DNA from: Tanytarsus gracilentus | Lineage: Eukaryota; Arthropoda; Insecta; Diptera; Chironomidae | NCBI GenBank assembly: GCA_038502055.1 | Contig: JAXRKN010000024.1 | Span: 434,001 to 498,000, forward strand | DNA length: 64,000 nt | Direction: 5' to 3' | In this document: positions 54,203 to 64,000 of the stretch, in pieces | How positions within the stretch are numbered: the stretch's first letter is position 1 | Layout: each line of letters starts with the position of its first letter | Notes under the pieces: generated by a model | The model's database searches: none | Told to the model about the DNA's origin: nothing | What the model saw: only the letters and a program-made list of their open reading frames with translations | Position numbers and translations under genes: made by a program

Positions 54203-55315
54203 TTAATTAATTCTCTTCGATTGTAAGCGGCGCTTCTTCATGTTTCCAATTTTCTTGAGCAATTCGAAATTTTCCTCTTCGATTTCGGGAATCGCTTCCC
54301 ATAAACGCATTTTCTTCGGAAGGTAGTAGAGACCGAAAAGCGTGATTGCTGAAATTGTTTAAATTTTATTAAATTAATTAATTCAAATTTCATCAACTCA
54401 CAGTTAAGAATGAATGGAAAAACTACGTAAAAGTTGATAGTTGAAGATCTAAAAATAAAATTTATTAATTTTAATTTAAATTTTCTTAATAAGTAACTCA
54501 CTTGAAGTAAAGGCATTCAGTGAGCGAAAAGATTAAAGTGATGATAAGAGCAAAAGTTCCTGTTAATACTACAGCTGTAAAAAATTTGAATTTAAATTTA
54601 AAATTATTTCAATTGACGCTAATTTTACCTTTAAAGTGGATATACAAAGTTGTCTGAATTAAAGTCATTGCTTTTAAAATTGAATAAATACCCATCACGC
54701 GAGACACTGTGAAGTCAGCTGGAAGATGATTGGAAAATTTATTTATTATTATAAACTATCCAGATTTTTATTTTAATAATTAATTATCCGTTAAAAATTA
54801 ACTAATTAACTAAATTACTGTAAATTACAAGTCAACGTATTTTTTAATTTAAATTATATTTCAAGTAAGATTTAAATTTTAAAGAAACGTTACGAAAATT
54901 TCAATGATTTTCGATGTAAATCGTAACGTATTTTTAAAATTTGAAAAATGTTCTTCATTGCTTTTGTTTTTTTATTTTCCTAACTGACAAACTTTCTTGT
55001 TTCCTTACTAGGCGTGAATCAATTATTTTAATTACCGGCAAAAAAATAATTTGATTTTAAAATAACCCAAAATTTTTTTTACACCCCAACTCACCCTCAA
55101 CCAACTTAATGTCGGTAAGTTCATCAGTGGTCATGAAATTCCTTCGCTCCACATAGCCGCGAAGTGCTGTTCCCAAATCGATAAACGCCACGAACGCTAT
55201 GAAACCCTGGCAACAAAGAAAAAATTCTTATTATGCCGCGAACTTTCACTTTTCAACTTTTACTCACTCTAAAGGCATACAAAATTTTGTTGCTGTTCGT
55301 CTTTTGAACGGGCAT
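54203..55315 (-). CDS. ERG28-like four-helix ER membrane protein
   Basis: Six exons (55268-55315, 55095-55206, 54629-54718, 54502-54574, 54402-54448, 54203-54348) give 171 residues. The layout fits ERG28: helix 1 (GFIAFVAFIDLGTALRGYVE), a helix starting with the family Arg (SRVMGIYSILKAMTLIQTTL), a third (VVLTGTFALIITLIFSLTE) and a fourth (FYVVFPFILNSITLFGLYYL), then a basic tail. In yeast ERG28 tethers sterol C-4 demethylation enzymes in the ER. Insects do not make sterols from scratch, so the insect role must differ or be limited to converting dietary sterols. Intron 2 carries a dispersed repeat at 54890-55012. Confidence 0.75.
54890..55012. repeat. Dispersed repeat, inverted with 56418-56545
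   Basis: It contains GTAACGTATTTTTAAAATTT followed by CTAACTGACAAACTTTCTTG. The same two motifs occur in reverse order and orientation at 56418-56545, and the second also at 15495-15535. Confidence 0.6.
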
Positions 55316-56308
55316 CGCTGTGTGTCTATTAATTTAATTATGAGCGGGAATTAAAAATGTTCACTGAGGTTGATGAGAATTTTTACCTTTTTTTCGCTAG
55401 ATTCTAATTAGATTAAAAATGCTTCGAGATTTTTTTTTCTAACCCGTAACGTGAAATTTTATTAATAGAAATATCACAAGAAGCTCATCGGAATTTTTCA
55501 GCCAGACAGAACAAAATTTTGAAGAATTTTTTTTATAACTTAAAAAACTCCTTGGATGGAAAAATTTCAACTTTACTCGATCAAGTTCAAGCTTATTGCA
55601 ATATTGAACGAGAAAAAAACTAATTGAAAGACTTTTTTAGTTAAAAAATTAGAGAAAAATGAAAGAAAATATTTTTTTATGTTTTTTATTGCGAAGAGAA
55701 AAAAATTTTACAAACTGCGCATGAGTGAGAGGAAGAAAATTGAGAAAATGTGACATGTGGATGTGATTTTGTGCACGAGGAAGTGAGCGGCGCATTTTAA
55801 TGATGTTTACAAAAACTTGAGGATTGAAATTGAAAATTATTCGAATTTTTTTTTGAATTAATTTAAAATGAAAAAAATTTTAGTATGAAATTTTTAATTT
55901 ATTTCTCGTAATTTTTTAAATTTTAAATATTTCAAAATTTTCTTATCAAGTAAAAAAATAATGAAAAATGAAAATTTTGCATTTAAAATTTAGAGCATAA
56001 AAAATAATTAGCGGAGCTATAAAAAATTATTTTAAATTAATTTTTATTATTTTCTCTTAAAATCTAACAAAATTTTTTATAAGTAAATTTTCTATTTTTC
56101 AATTTTTTTAATAAATAAAATTTTCTAGAGGACAAACTGATTATTTTAAATTATCTTACAAACTTTTCCGCTAACTGCAGATGAAAATTGTACAAATATA
56201 AGAGCAGCATGATGAAGCACGTGGTTCAGAAATATTTATTGAGAACACAGAACTGAGAGCGGAGAAAATTTTCTCTCAATTTTTTTATGTTAGGTAAAAA
56301 AAATTTGT
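55316..56308. other. Spacer between ERG28-like and matrixin-like genes
   Basis: AT-rich. A short stretch near 56195-56280 (TATAAGAGC then GAGAACACAG) looks promoter-like, but no exon was found to go with it. Confidence 0.35.
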
Positions 56309-57263
56309 TTAAAGTTGCCTTACGAGTTTGTGATTTTTTGGTATCTCAGAGAGGTTGAGGCCGTAACGATCTTGAAGCGCCTGAGGATGAAAAAAAAATT
56401 ATAAATATTTTTTGCTTATTAAGGAAACAAGAAAATTTGTCAGTTAGGAAAATAAAAATGAAAAATCAAAGAAGATTTTTCAAATTTTAAAAATACGTTA
56501 CAACAATTTACATTGAAAATTTATGAGATTTTCTAACGTATTCTTAAAATTCAAATAATTTTTAAAAAATGTTTCTAAAATTTCATAAATTTTGTATTTT
56601 TAAATATTTTTCTAAATTTTAGTAAAAATTTTATAATTTTTTCTCGAGTTTTTCCCATAAATTTTTGGCACCCTTAAAATTTCCCATCAAACACATTTTT
56701 CAATGCCATTGCACTCAACCCAATTAAAAAACATTTTTTCTCACCTCTCGATCTTCATCGTCGAGCTGCAGCGCGAATCCTTCCTTATTCGGATTCATCA
56801 CAGAAGTTTCGCGAGTATTTCTCTCGAGTCCAATTGCCATTCCAATTTCGAACATGATTCGTTTAAAAAGATCGTACCGATCACCGTCAGCTGTCCACAC
56901 GACATCCTCATTGAAAATTATATCGCCGGAAAATTCGTGTGGTCCGGGTGGAAAACTAAATGAAATTGCGTCCTTCATGCGGAAAATTGCGTGTTCATTG
57001 CTGCGATCGAAGCGAATGTTGATGTCGACGTGTCCGAATTTTTTCGACTGAAAAGTGATGCCCGCATTTTGGCTGTAAAGCTCGAAAGCTCGCTGAAACA
57101 CAAAGTCGGTGTACTCTCTTCGATATTGCTGAGGATAGCTCAAAATTTTGTAGCTCAAGTCATTTTTGTTCCATCGTTTCCAAGCGTTTTTAACACGACA
57201 ACAAAATCCATCACAAATCACTAAGTAAGAACCGAAAACGAGCAGAATTTCAAGCACTTTCAT
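56309..57263 (-). CDS. Matrixin-fold protein lacking the zinc-binding histidines (pseudoprotease)
   Basis: Exons 56745-57263 and 56309-56380 give 196 residues. The start chosen opens a signal peptide (MKVLEILLVFGSYLVICDG). There is no propeptide with a cysteine switch: the mature-type start WKRWNKNDLSYKILSYPQQY follows directly. Matrixin landmarks are clear: AFELYSQNAGITF, the FPPGPHEFSGDIIFNEDVVW strand region, and the met-turn SVMNP. At the zinc motif HExxHxxGxxH the sequence is FEIGMAIGLER: the Glu stays, but all three His are replaced (Phe, Met, Arg). Protease activity is therefore not expected. It ends after the domain, with no hemopexin repeats. A binding or decoy role is possible. Confidence 0.83.
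56418..56545. repeat. Dispersed repeat, partner of 54890-55012
   Basis: It reads CAAGAAAATTTGTCAGTTAG, then AAAATACGTTACAACAATTT, the reverse complement order of the block in ERG28 intron 2. It lies within the intron of the matrixin-like gene. Confidence 0.6.
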
Positions 57264-57501
57264 GACTTTACGAGAATTGCGCGCGACTACGATCAACTAT
57301 CGAGCGAATGTCGACTATAAATACGAGAAATTTGTTGCATTTTCGCGATGTGCATCATTAATCAATTATGAGCGAAACAAACAAACATTCTTTCGAGTCT
57401 AGAAAATTTTATTTTCTCTTTCTCAATTTGCAATGAAAATATCTGCAATCAATCTTGCGATGTGCAGCGGGTGCAGTGAGAAAGTAGCTGGAGAAAATGA
57501 G
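57264..57501. other. Upstream region of the matrixin-like gene
   Basis: A TATAAATA box on the minus strand would be at about 57313-57322, roughly 50 bp before the start codon. Confidence 0.4.
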
Positions 57502-57703
57502 AGGGGTGGAAAGCTCAGGTTGGAATTTTTTGAATTTTTTTACTAATAAAATTTAAATAATAAAAAAATAAAAATAAAAAGGGTGTGAAGCTTAGGTCAA
57601 AAATAATTAATTTTTATAAAATATTTAAAATGATTTTTCGACAAATTATGAGAGATTTAAAAAATTATTTTAATTATAAAAACTCCAAAGTTTTCCACCC
57701 CTT
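57502..57703. mobile_element. MITE-like element, family A
   Basis: AGGGGTGGAAAGCTC at 57502 and AAGTTTTCCACCCCTT at 57688-57703 form inverted ends around about 170 bp of AT-rich DNA. An internal AAAGGGTGTGAAGCTTAGG suggests a partly repeated end. Confidence 0.55.
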
Positions 57704-58570
57704 GTTAATTTCTTTTTTATTCTCTTTTCATAAATTGCACTCACATGTGCCACGTGTTCTCATCTCGAAAAAATGACGTCACAATTTTTATATGCAACTT
57801 TTTTTGCTCTCATCTTAAATATTATCTCATTGTGCACTTTATAAATAATTTTTCATTAAGATCGCGTGGAATTTTTTTGTTGCTACATCGGGCTCCGACT
57901 AAGTGGTATGACGACCGCTAATTAATTGGATACTGAATTGCGGTTAGATTAAAGCGAAATGCATTAGTTGGGAAATTAGAAGAGAATTTCACAAAAAATT
58001 GTGCAAGAATTTTTTGAAATTTTAAAATCAAGGGGCGAGAAACTCTGAAAATAATTTATCTGAATTTTCTCAATATTTGTATTAATTTCTCAAAACAACC
58101 AATTTAAATTCTACCATTTAAGTATGAAACAATTTTAACGCTTAATAATTTTAAATTCCATTCGAAAGTTTTGAGCTCAATTTCCGTCAGAGTTACAATG
58201 ATTGATCGAAAGTTGGTGGCTTTAGATGGATTTTTCTCGAAAATAATTTTCTTCTTTAATTGTCCAAAAATTTCTACATGGTTAATTAATTTTTGTCAAC
58301 ACCTTGGTGCATGCGCATACATGCTAAGGGAGGACAGAAAATCCGGGACTTTAAAATAAAATTCTAGTAAAACTTTGATATCAAAAAATTCCGAAATGTT
58401 GAATTATTGATTTGGAAATAATTAATTAAAATAGTTGACAATAAGTGAAATTAATTACAGCATTTAATTTGTCCTAAAATGGTTCGTGACTTTTTGCTTT
58501 TAGTTTGATTAAAATATTTTATTGAAAGCTTTCTGAAAAGAACTAAAAATTAGTAGCTCAGCGGTAAGAA
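57704..58570. other. Upstream region of receptor gene 1
   Basis: No supported gene. A single GGGGCGAGAAACT end-like motif at 58032 may be a solo remnant of family A. Confidence 0.35.
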
Positions 58571-60736
58571 ATGAAGTGTCTTCTGATTTTGTTGCTCGTC
58601 TACTTCAATTTAGCTTCAGCATCCAAAAAGATTGATTTAAAAATAATTGATGCATTTCGTGACGTCATCGCCTCACTTTTCATCAACCCACAAATTCCAT
58701 TCGATGTCATCATCTACAAATCAACTGCGTCCAAGACTTTTGACATCGTTGATGGAATTGGAAATCAATTAAGTGGAAAAATTATGAGAATTTCTTCGGA
58801 ATCTTTTCACTTAACTCAATCAGCTTTAATTTTCACGCAAAACGAAAAAGATTTGCGAGAATTTTTGAACAAAACTGAGCTCAAAAATGTTGTCGCAAAA
58901 CCTTTGAGATTTTTATTTTTTTCAAATGAAAAATTTGAGCTGGAAAATTTGAAAATTCCGTCACCAACTTTCGATCAAGGACACATTGGACATTTTTCAT
59001 ATTTTATCACTGAAACTTTGAAGGAAATTGAGCTCAAAACTTTCGAGTGGTTCACTGATAAATTTTGTCACGTTCAGCAAACAATTTTGATCAACAAATT
59101 CGTAAAATTAAATTGGTTAAAAGTGTTAAAAATTGATAAAAAGTTTAAAAACTTTCACAATTGCACTTTGGAAGTTTTTTCGAAAATTTTCAACTTTGAA
59201 ACTCTTTACCTCATGAGTGATCGAAAAAAATTGGACAAAATTCAACCTTTCGAGATCGAAATTGTTAATTCAATCGCAAAACGCGGAAATTTCACCTCAA
59301 ACTTTGGTTGGGATCCATCAAAAGATTTTTACCATATTTATTATTTACCAAGAACTCAAGTTATCAACGACGATTGTCACATTGGATCAATTTTCTGGGA
59401 GGATTTTGTCTTTTTTGCTCTCTCACCGCCAGAATCTTACGACAGCTATGAAAAGCTTGGATTGACTTTTGATAAACCAACTTGGTTTGGTCTTTTGGCG
59501 ACTTTCATTGGTGGATTTGTAGCAATTTTCATCGTCAGTCGAATGTCAATGCATCACCAAGATTTAATTTTTGGTGAAAACGTTCGAACGCCCACGATGA
59601 ACATGATTGGGCAATTTTTTGGCATTGGACAAACAAAATTACCTATAAATAATTTCGCGAGAACTGTTTTGACTTTTTACATGTATTTTTGCTTGGTTGT
59701 GAACACGGCTTACCATGGTGAGTTAAATGTGGTGTGAATTTAATTTAGGCTTAAATAGGTAATTTAGGCTAAAAAAGGTAATTTAGGCTAAAATAGGTAA
59801 TTTAGGCTAAAAAAGGCTTTTCTGAATTTGAATCAGTTTAAAGACAAAATAGGTTTTTAGACCAGTTTGGTAAATTAATTAGGTCATTTAAGCTTAAATA
59901 TATTAATTTAACTAAAAACCTATTTTTTAATATTTTCAACCAATTTGGTAAATTTTGGCCAAAATGCGCCTTAAATTTCCAAGTCTTGTAAAAACCTAAA
60001 AATTTAACTGATTTTTTCAGGAGTTTTCTTTGAAATGATGACGACAGATATCAAAAAACCTCTGCCAGAATCAATTCAAGATCTTCGCACCATGAAGTAC
60101 CAAACGTTCATTTGCATTTTAAACAAACAACATGAAGAAAGGATGAAAGATTTTTTGCAAGAAAAGTGAGTTTTAGAATTTTAAATTTTTTGTTTTTCTA
60201 CATTGAAAGTTCTTCGAAAAAATCACATTCAAATTTATCTTTTTAGCCCCGAAATCATCAAGTTTAGCTTCAATATTTGGGCGTTAGCTCAAATTTCATC
60301 GCGACTTGGCACGGCGGGTGAAAAAATGGCTTACATGGACAACGATCGAGATTATCAGGTCATCAAAGCTCTCTTCAAAAATTCACCGAAGAAAATGAAA
60401 TCAAAATTAAGAAACGACAAATTTGGAATTGCGACAATGACGAATAATTTTATTTATGGCTTGACCGAGGATGTGATGAGTGCTTTTGTTGAAAATGGAA
60501 TTCCTCAATATTTCTTAAAGTTCATTGAGAAAAATGTTCTCAGAGAAATGCCGGTCGATCTTCCTGAACCGAAAGATTTCAGTGTTGAAGATTTGGAATT
60601 TGGATTTGTGATTTTTTTGATTTGTTGTGGAATTTCGATTGCGGCGTTTTTGGGTGAAATTTTGATGTTTTATGGGAGGAAAATTTTGTGCTTTGGGAAG
60701 AAGAAGAAAAAGCACGTTAAAAAATGTTTTTATTAA
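58571..60736 (+). CDS. Divergent ionotropic receptor (IR) 1
   Basis: Exons 58571-59717, 60021-60165 and 60247-60736 give 593 residues. A signal peptide (MKCLLILLLVYFNLASAS) is followed by a long extracellular part, then the split ionotropic-glutamate-receptor channel: M1 (WFGLLATFIGGFVAIFIVSR), a pore/M2 part (MNMIGQFFGIGQTKLP, then ARTVLTFYMYFCLVVNTAYH), the second ligand-binding half, and M3 (LEFGFVIFLICCGISIAAFL). The short intracellular end is Lys-rich. Insect divergent IRs act in taste and other chemosensing; the ligand cannot be inferred. A tandem duplicate follows. Confidence 0.85.
59746..59818. repeat. Short tandem repeat in receptor 1 intron 1
   Basis: About four copies of an 18-bp unit close to AGGTAATTTAGGCTAAAA. 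It is missing from the matching, much shorter intron of receptor 2. Confidence 0.7.
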
Positions 60737-61342
60737 AGTTTTTGAAATTCAATAAAAAGTTTTAAAAAATGTTTTTATTAAAGTTTTTGAAATTCAATAA
60801 AAAGTTTTAAAAAATTAATATTTGTTTGCCTTAGTTTTAAATAAATTTCCGTAAAACATTGAAAATCTTACATAATTTTTCTAACGGCTTTTAAAAATTC
60901 AAATTAAAAACCAAACTAAATTTCTGTAACGGCTTTTAATAATTCAAATTAAAACTCAATTTTTTAACGACTTTTAATTAAATTTTAAACTTTATTTTGT
61001 AAATAAATTAAAGCAATTATTTAAAAAACTCATATTTTTATAATAGAAAATCAACCAAAAAATATTTCTTAAAGTTCTCGAACTTTCCATTGATTTTTCA
61101 TTTATATAAAAATGCATTCAATTTCTCCAAGAAAAATCAATTTTGAAAATTGAACTTTTTTGATTAGAATTTAAAAAGAAAACTTAATTGTTTGAAAACA
61201 AAAATCAAAATGGATTAGAAAAATTAATTTGCTGGAATTTAATCAAAGAAACACTCAACTTTTTTAGTGCATTGATTTTTTTGATGGAAAATTTCGTGAA
61301 ACTTTCATTTCGAAATCAGTCGTCAAGTTGAAGAAGTTTGAA
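60737..61342. other. Spacer between the two receptor genes
   Basis: It starts with two direct copies of a 54-bp segment (TTTTTATTAAAGTTTTTGAA each time), followed by AACGGCTTTTAA-type repeats at 60893-60975. A TATATAAAA lies at 61104, far from the start codon. No gene seen. Confidence 0.5.
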
Positions 61343-63278
61343 ATGAAATCTTTTCTGATTTTCTTACTTTTCTCCTTTAATTTAGCTTCAGCATCCAAAA
61401 AGGTTGATTTAAAAATAATTGATGCATTTCGTGACGTCATCGCCTCACTTTTCATCAACCCACAAATTCCATTCGATGTCATCATCTACAAATCAACTTC
61501 GTCCAAGACTTTTGACATCATTGATGGAATTGGAAATCAATTAAGCGGAAAAATTATGAGAATTTCATCGGAATCTTTTCACTTAACTCAATCAGCTTTA
61601 ATTTTCACACAAAACGAAAAAGATTTGCGAGAATTTTTGAACAAAACTGAGCTCAAAAATGTTGTCGCGAAACCTTTGAGATTTTTATTTCATACCAATG
61701 AAAAATTTGAGTTGGAAAATTTGAAAATTCCGCCACCAACTTTCGATCTAGGACATATCGGACAATTTTCATATTTTATCATTGAAACTTTGAAAGAAAT
61801 TGAGCTCAAAACTTTCGAGTGGTTCACTGATAAATTTTGTCATGTTCAGCAAACAATTTTGATCAACAAATTCTTAAAATTAAATTGGTTAAAAGTGTTA
61901 AAAATTGATGAAAAATTCCGAAACTTTCACAATTGCACTTTGGAAGTTTTCACGAGAATTTTCAACTTTGGAACTCTCTACATCATGAACGTTCAAAAAA
62001 AATTGGACAAAATTCAACCTTTCGAGATTGAAATTGTTAATTCAATCGCAAAACGTGGAAATTTCACCTCAAACTTTGGCTGGGATCCATCAAAAGATTT
62101 TTACCACATTTCTTATGTGATCAGAACTCATGTCATCAACGACGATTGTCACATTGGATCAATTTTCTGGGAGGATTTTGTCTTTTTCGCTCTCTCACCG
62201 CCAGAATCTTACGACAGCTACGAAAAATTACTTTTAACATTCGACAAACCAACTTGGTTTTATCTCTTGGGGACTTTTCTTGGCGGATTTGTAGCAATTT
62301 TCATCGTCAGTCGAATGTCAAAGCATCACCAAGGTTTAATTTTCGGTGAAAACGTTCGAACGCCCACGATGAACATGATTGGGCAATTTTTTGGCATCGG
62401 ACAAACAAAATTACCCAAAAATAATTTTGCCAGAATAATTTTAACATTTTACATGCTTTTTTGCATTGTTATGAACACGGCTTACCATGGTGTGAAATAT
62501 TCTGAACCTATTTAGATCCTTAAATTAATTAATTTAAATTTTTAATGATCTAAAAAAGTTTGGTAATTATATCAAAAATTATAAAAATAATTTTTTCACA
62601 GGAGTTTTCTTTGAAATGATGACGACGGACATTAAAAAGCCACAGCCTAAATCGATTGAGGATCTTCGGACTATGAATTACACATCTTACATGTGCATCG
62701 TTAACAATGAACACAAAGAACGTTCAAAGGATTTTATTGAAGAAAAGTGAGAATTAAAATCGTTAAAAATTTAATTCTAAAACTTAAATTTCAGCCCAGA
62801 AATAATTCCATTTTACTTCAACTATTTGATTTTCGCTCAAATTTGGGTTTTGTTGGGAATGTCGGGTGGAAAAACAGCTTACATGGACAACCATCGAAAT
62901 TTTCAGGTAACCCAAGCTCTCTACAAAAATCCACCCAAAAGAATGAAATCAAAAATCCGAACGGAAAAGTTTGGAATTGCGACAATGAGCAACAATTTTA
63001 TTTACAACCTAACCGAGGATGTGATGAGTGGTTTTGTTGAAACCGGAATCGCTCAATATTTCTTGCAACATATTTTTAAAGTCGTGCTTAAAGGTTTCCC
63101 AGTTGATCAACCAGAGCCGAAGAATTTCAGTGTCGGTGATTTAGAATTTGGTTTTGTGATTTTCTTGGTTTGTTGTGGAATTGCAGTTTTGGCGTTTTTG
63201 GGTGAAATTTTGATATTTTATATGAGGGAAATTATTTATCTTAGAATTTTATTGCGAGGAATTAAAAATACACGTTAA
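61343..63278 (+). CDS. Divergent ionotropic receptor (IR) 2
   Basis: Exons 61343-62489, 62602-62746 and 62795-63278 give 591 residues; the first two exons are the same length as in receptor 1, and the extracellular part is nearly identical. It has a signal peptide (MKSFLIFLLFSFNLASAS), M1 (WFYLLGTFLGGFVAIFIVSR), the same pore segment MNMIGQFFGIGQTKLP, and M3 (LEFGFVIFLVCCGIAVLAFL). The C-terminal third diverges more than the rest. The donor of intron 1 is GTGTGA. A recent tandem duplicate, probably with a related chemosensory role. Confidence 0.85.
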
Positions 63279-63595
63279 AAAGTGGTTTTATTAAATTTTT
63301 TGAAATTCAATAAAAATTTTAAAAAAATATTTTTTTCCTAGATTTTAAATAAATATACGTATTTTAATAAAACAATAAAAATCACACAAAATTTCTCTAA
63401 CGGATTTTAAAATTTTTCCATCGTCTTTTAAAAATTCAAATTAAAATTCTCACAAAATTTCTCCAACGGCTTTTAAAAATTCAAATTAAAAATCTAACTC
63501 AATCTCAAACGGCTTTTAATAATTCAAATTTTCAAGCGTGTGAAAACATCACAAAAGTTTATGTAAAAAAGTTATGTGTTAAAATCTTTAACAAA
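63279..63595. other. Spacer after receptor 2
   Basis: Three AACGGCTTTTAAAAATTCAA-type repeats occur between 63400 and 63520, as after receptor 1. No gene seen. Confidence 0.45.
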
Positions 63596-63974
63596 ATGCA
63601 AAAATCATCTAAAAATGAAAATTCTCAATTTTTCTGCTCGATTTGCTCGCGAAAACTTTCTAGTCTCGCTCACTTCAACAAACACATGACAACCATCCAT
63701 AAAGTGAAGGATTTCATTTGCGATTACGATGGAAAACATTTTAATACCAAAGACAAACTCAGACTTCACATTTATCAACACAGAAAATGTTTCAATCTCA
63801 AGTGCAATGTCTGTGGAAAAGATTATAAGACGAATCAATCGATGAGGAAGCATTTGAGGACTCACTTTCAAAAGCATCAGTGTCAGCACTGCGGCAAAGT
63901 GTTTGGACATAAAAGATTGCTTTTAAATCACATCACAGCGATTCACGAGGAACTTCAGGATGTCCAGTGTAAAT
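63596..63974 (+). CDS. C2H2 zinc-finger protein, first exon (partial)
   Basis: The frame starts at an ATG and runs to a splice donor (GTGAGT) at 63975, so the gene continues past the window. Four fingers are visible: CSICSRKLSSLAHFNKH, a second starting CDYDGKHFNTKDKLRLH in which the second Cys is Gly, CNVCGKDYKTNQSMRKH and CQHCGKVFGHKRLLLNH. No ZAD domain precedes them. A DNA-binding nuclear protein is likely. The loss of one finger Cys may be real degeneration. Confidence 0.8.
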
Positions 63975-64000
63975 GTGAGTTTTTAATGGATTAATTTTAA

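Noticed and set aside
58171..58359. 62-residue frame upstream of receptor 1
   Set aside because: No signal peptide or similarity and no splice link to the receptor.
1..64000. tRNA, rRNA or riboswitch genes
   Set aside because: No cloverleaf with A/B boxes or conserved rRNA segment was noticed on reading; a dedicated scan would be needed to exclude a divergent one.

Overview
The window looks like nuclear DNA from an insect, most likely a nematoceran (midge-like) dipteran. Supporting signs are very AT-rich spacers, mostly short introns (about 45-250 bp), TATA boxes close to many start codons, two ZAD zinc-finger genes, a pair of divergent ionotropic receptors, a peritrophin-type chitin-binding protein and STPR-type proteins. 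I cannot name the species. No bacterial genes, tRNA, rRNA or CRISPR were seen. Most genes below were rebuilt exon by exon from splice sites and reading phase, and the exon lengths add up to whole codons in each reconstructed model.

Layout. 1-1000: the tail of an unknown gene and a doubtful small ORF. 1433-3816 (+): a secreted lipase. 4093-15019 (-): five tandem papain-like (C1A) cysteine proteases; a sixth lies at 30349-32083 (+). Between the fourth and fifth is a 35-copy 18-bp minisatellite whose unit contains a consensus NF-kB/Rel site. 16236-26684: four polypeptide GalNAc-transferase genes (-,-,+,-); the last two form an inverted pair with almost identical catalytic parts, but one has an extra 50-bp intron. 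28397-29201 (+): an AIG1/ADTRP-type membrane hydrolase. 32588-40489: three related STPR genes, two with C2H2 fingers, plus a first-exon remnant and a chitin-binding peptide. 41097-49440: a collagen-like secreted protein and a tandem triplication carrying glycine-rich secreted peptides; two units also carry 5'-truncated, inverted copies of the neighbouring STPR zinc-finger gene. 49690-52269: two ZAD genes. 52524-53896: a coiled-coil protein with an in-frame TAG near its end. 54203-55315 (-): an ERG28-like membrane protein. 56309-57263 (-): a matrixin-fold protein that has lost all three zinc-binding histidines. 58571-63278 (+): two tandem divergent ionotropic receptors. 63596 to the end: the start of another C2H2 gene.

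There is no operon logic here. The recurring theme is local duplication followed by divergence (proteases, GALNTs, STPR genes, glycine-rich peptides, receptors), with several families of small inverted-repeat (MITE-like) elements scattered between genes. The strongest unusual signals are the Rel-site minisatellite upstream of a protease gene, the intron presence/absence between twin GALNT genes, the inactive matrixin, the foldback element with a clean empty site in a sister repeat unit, and the in-frame TAG followed by plausible coding sequence.
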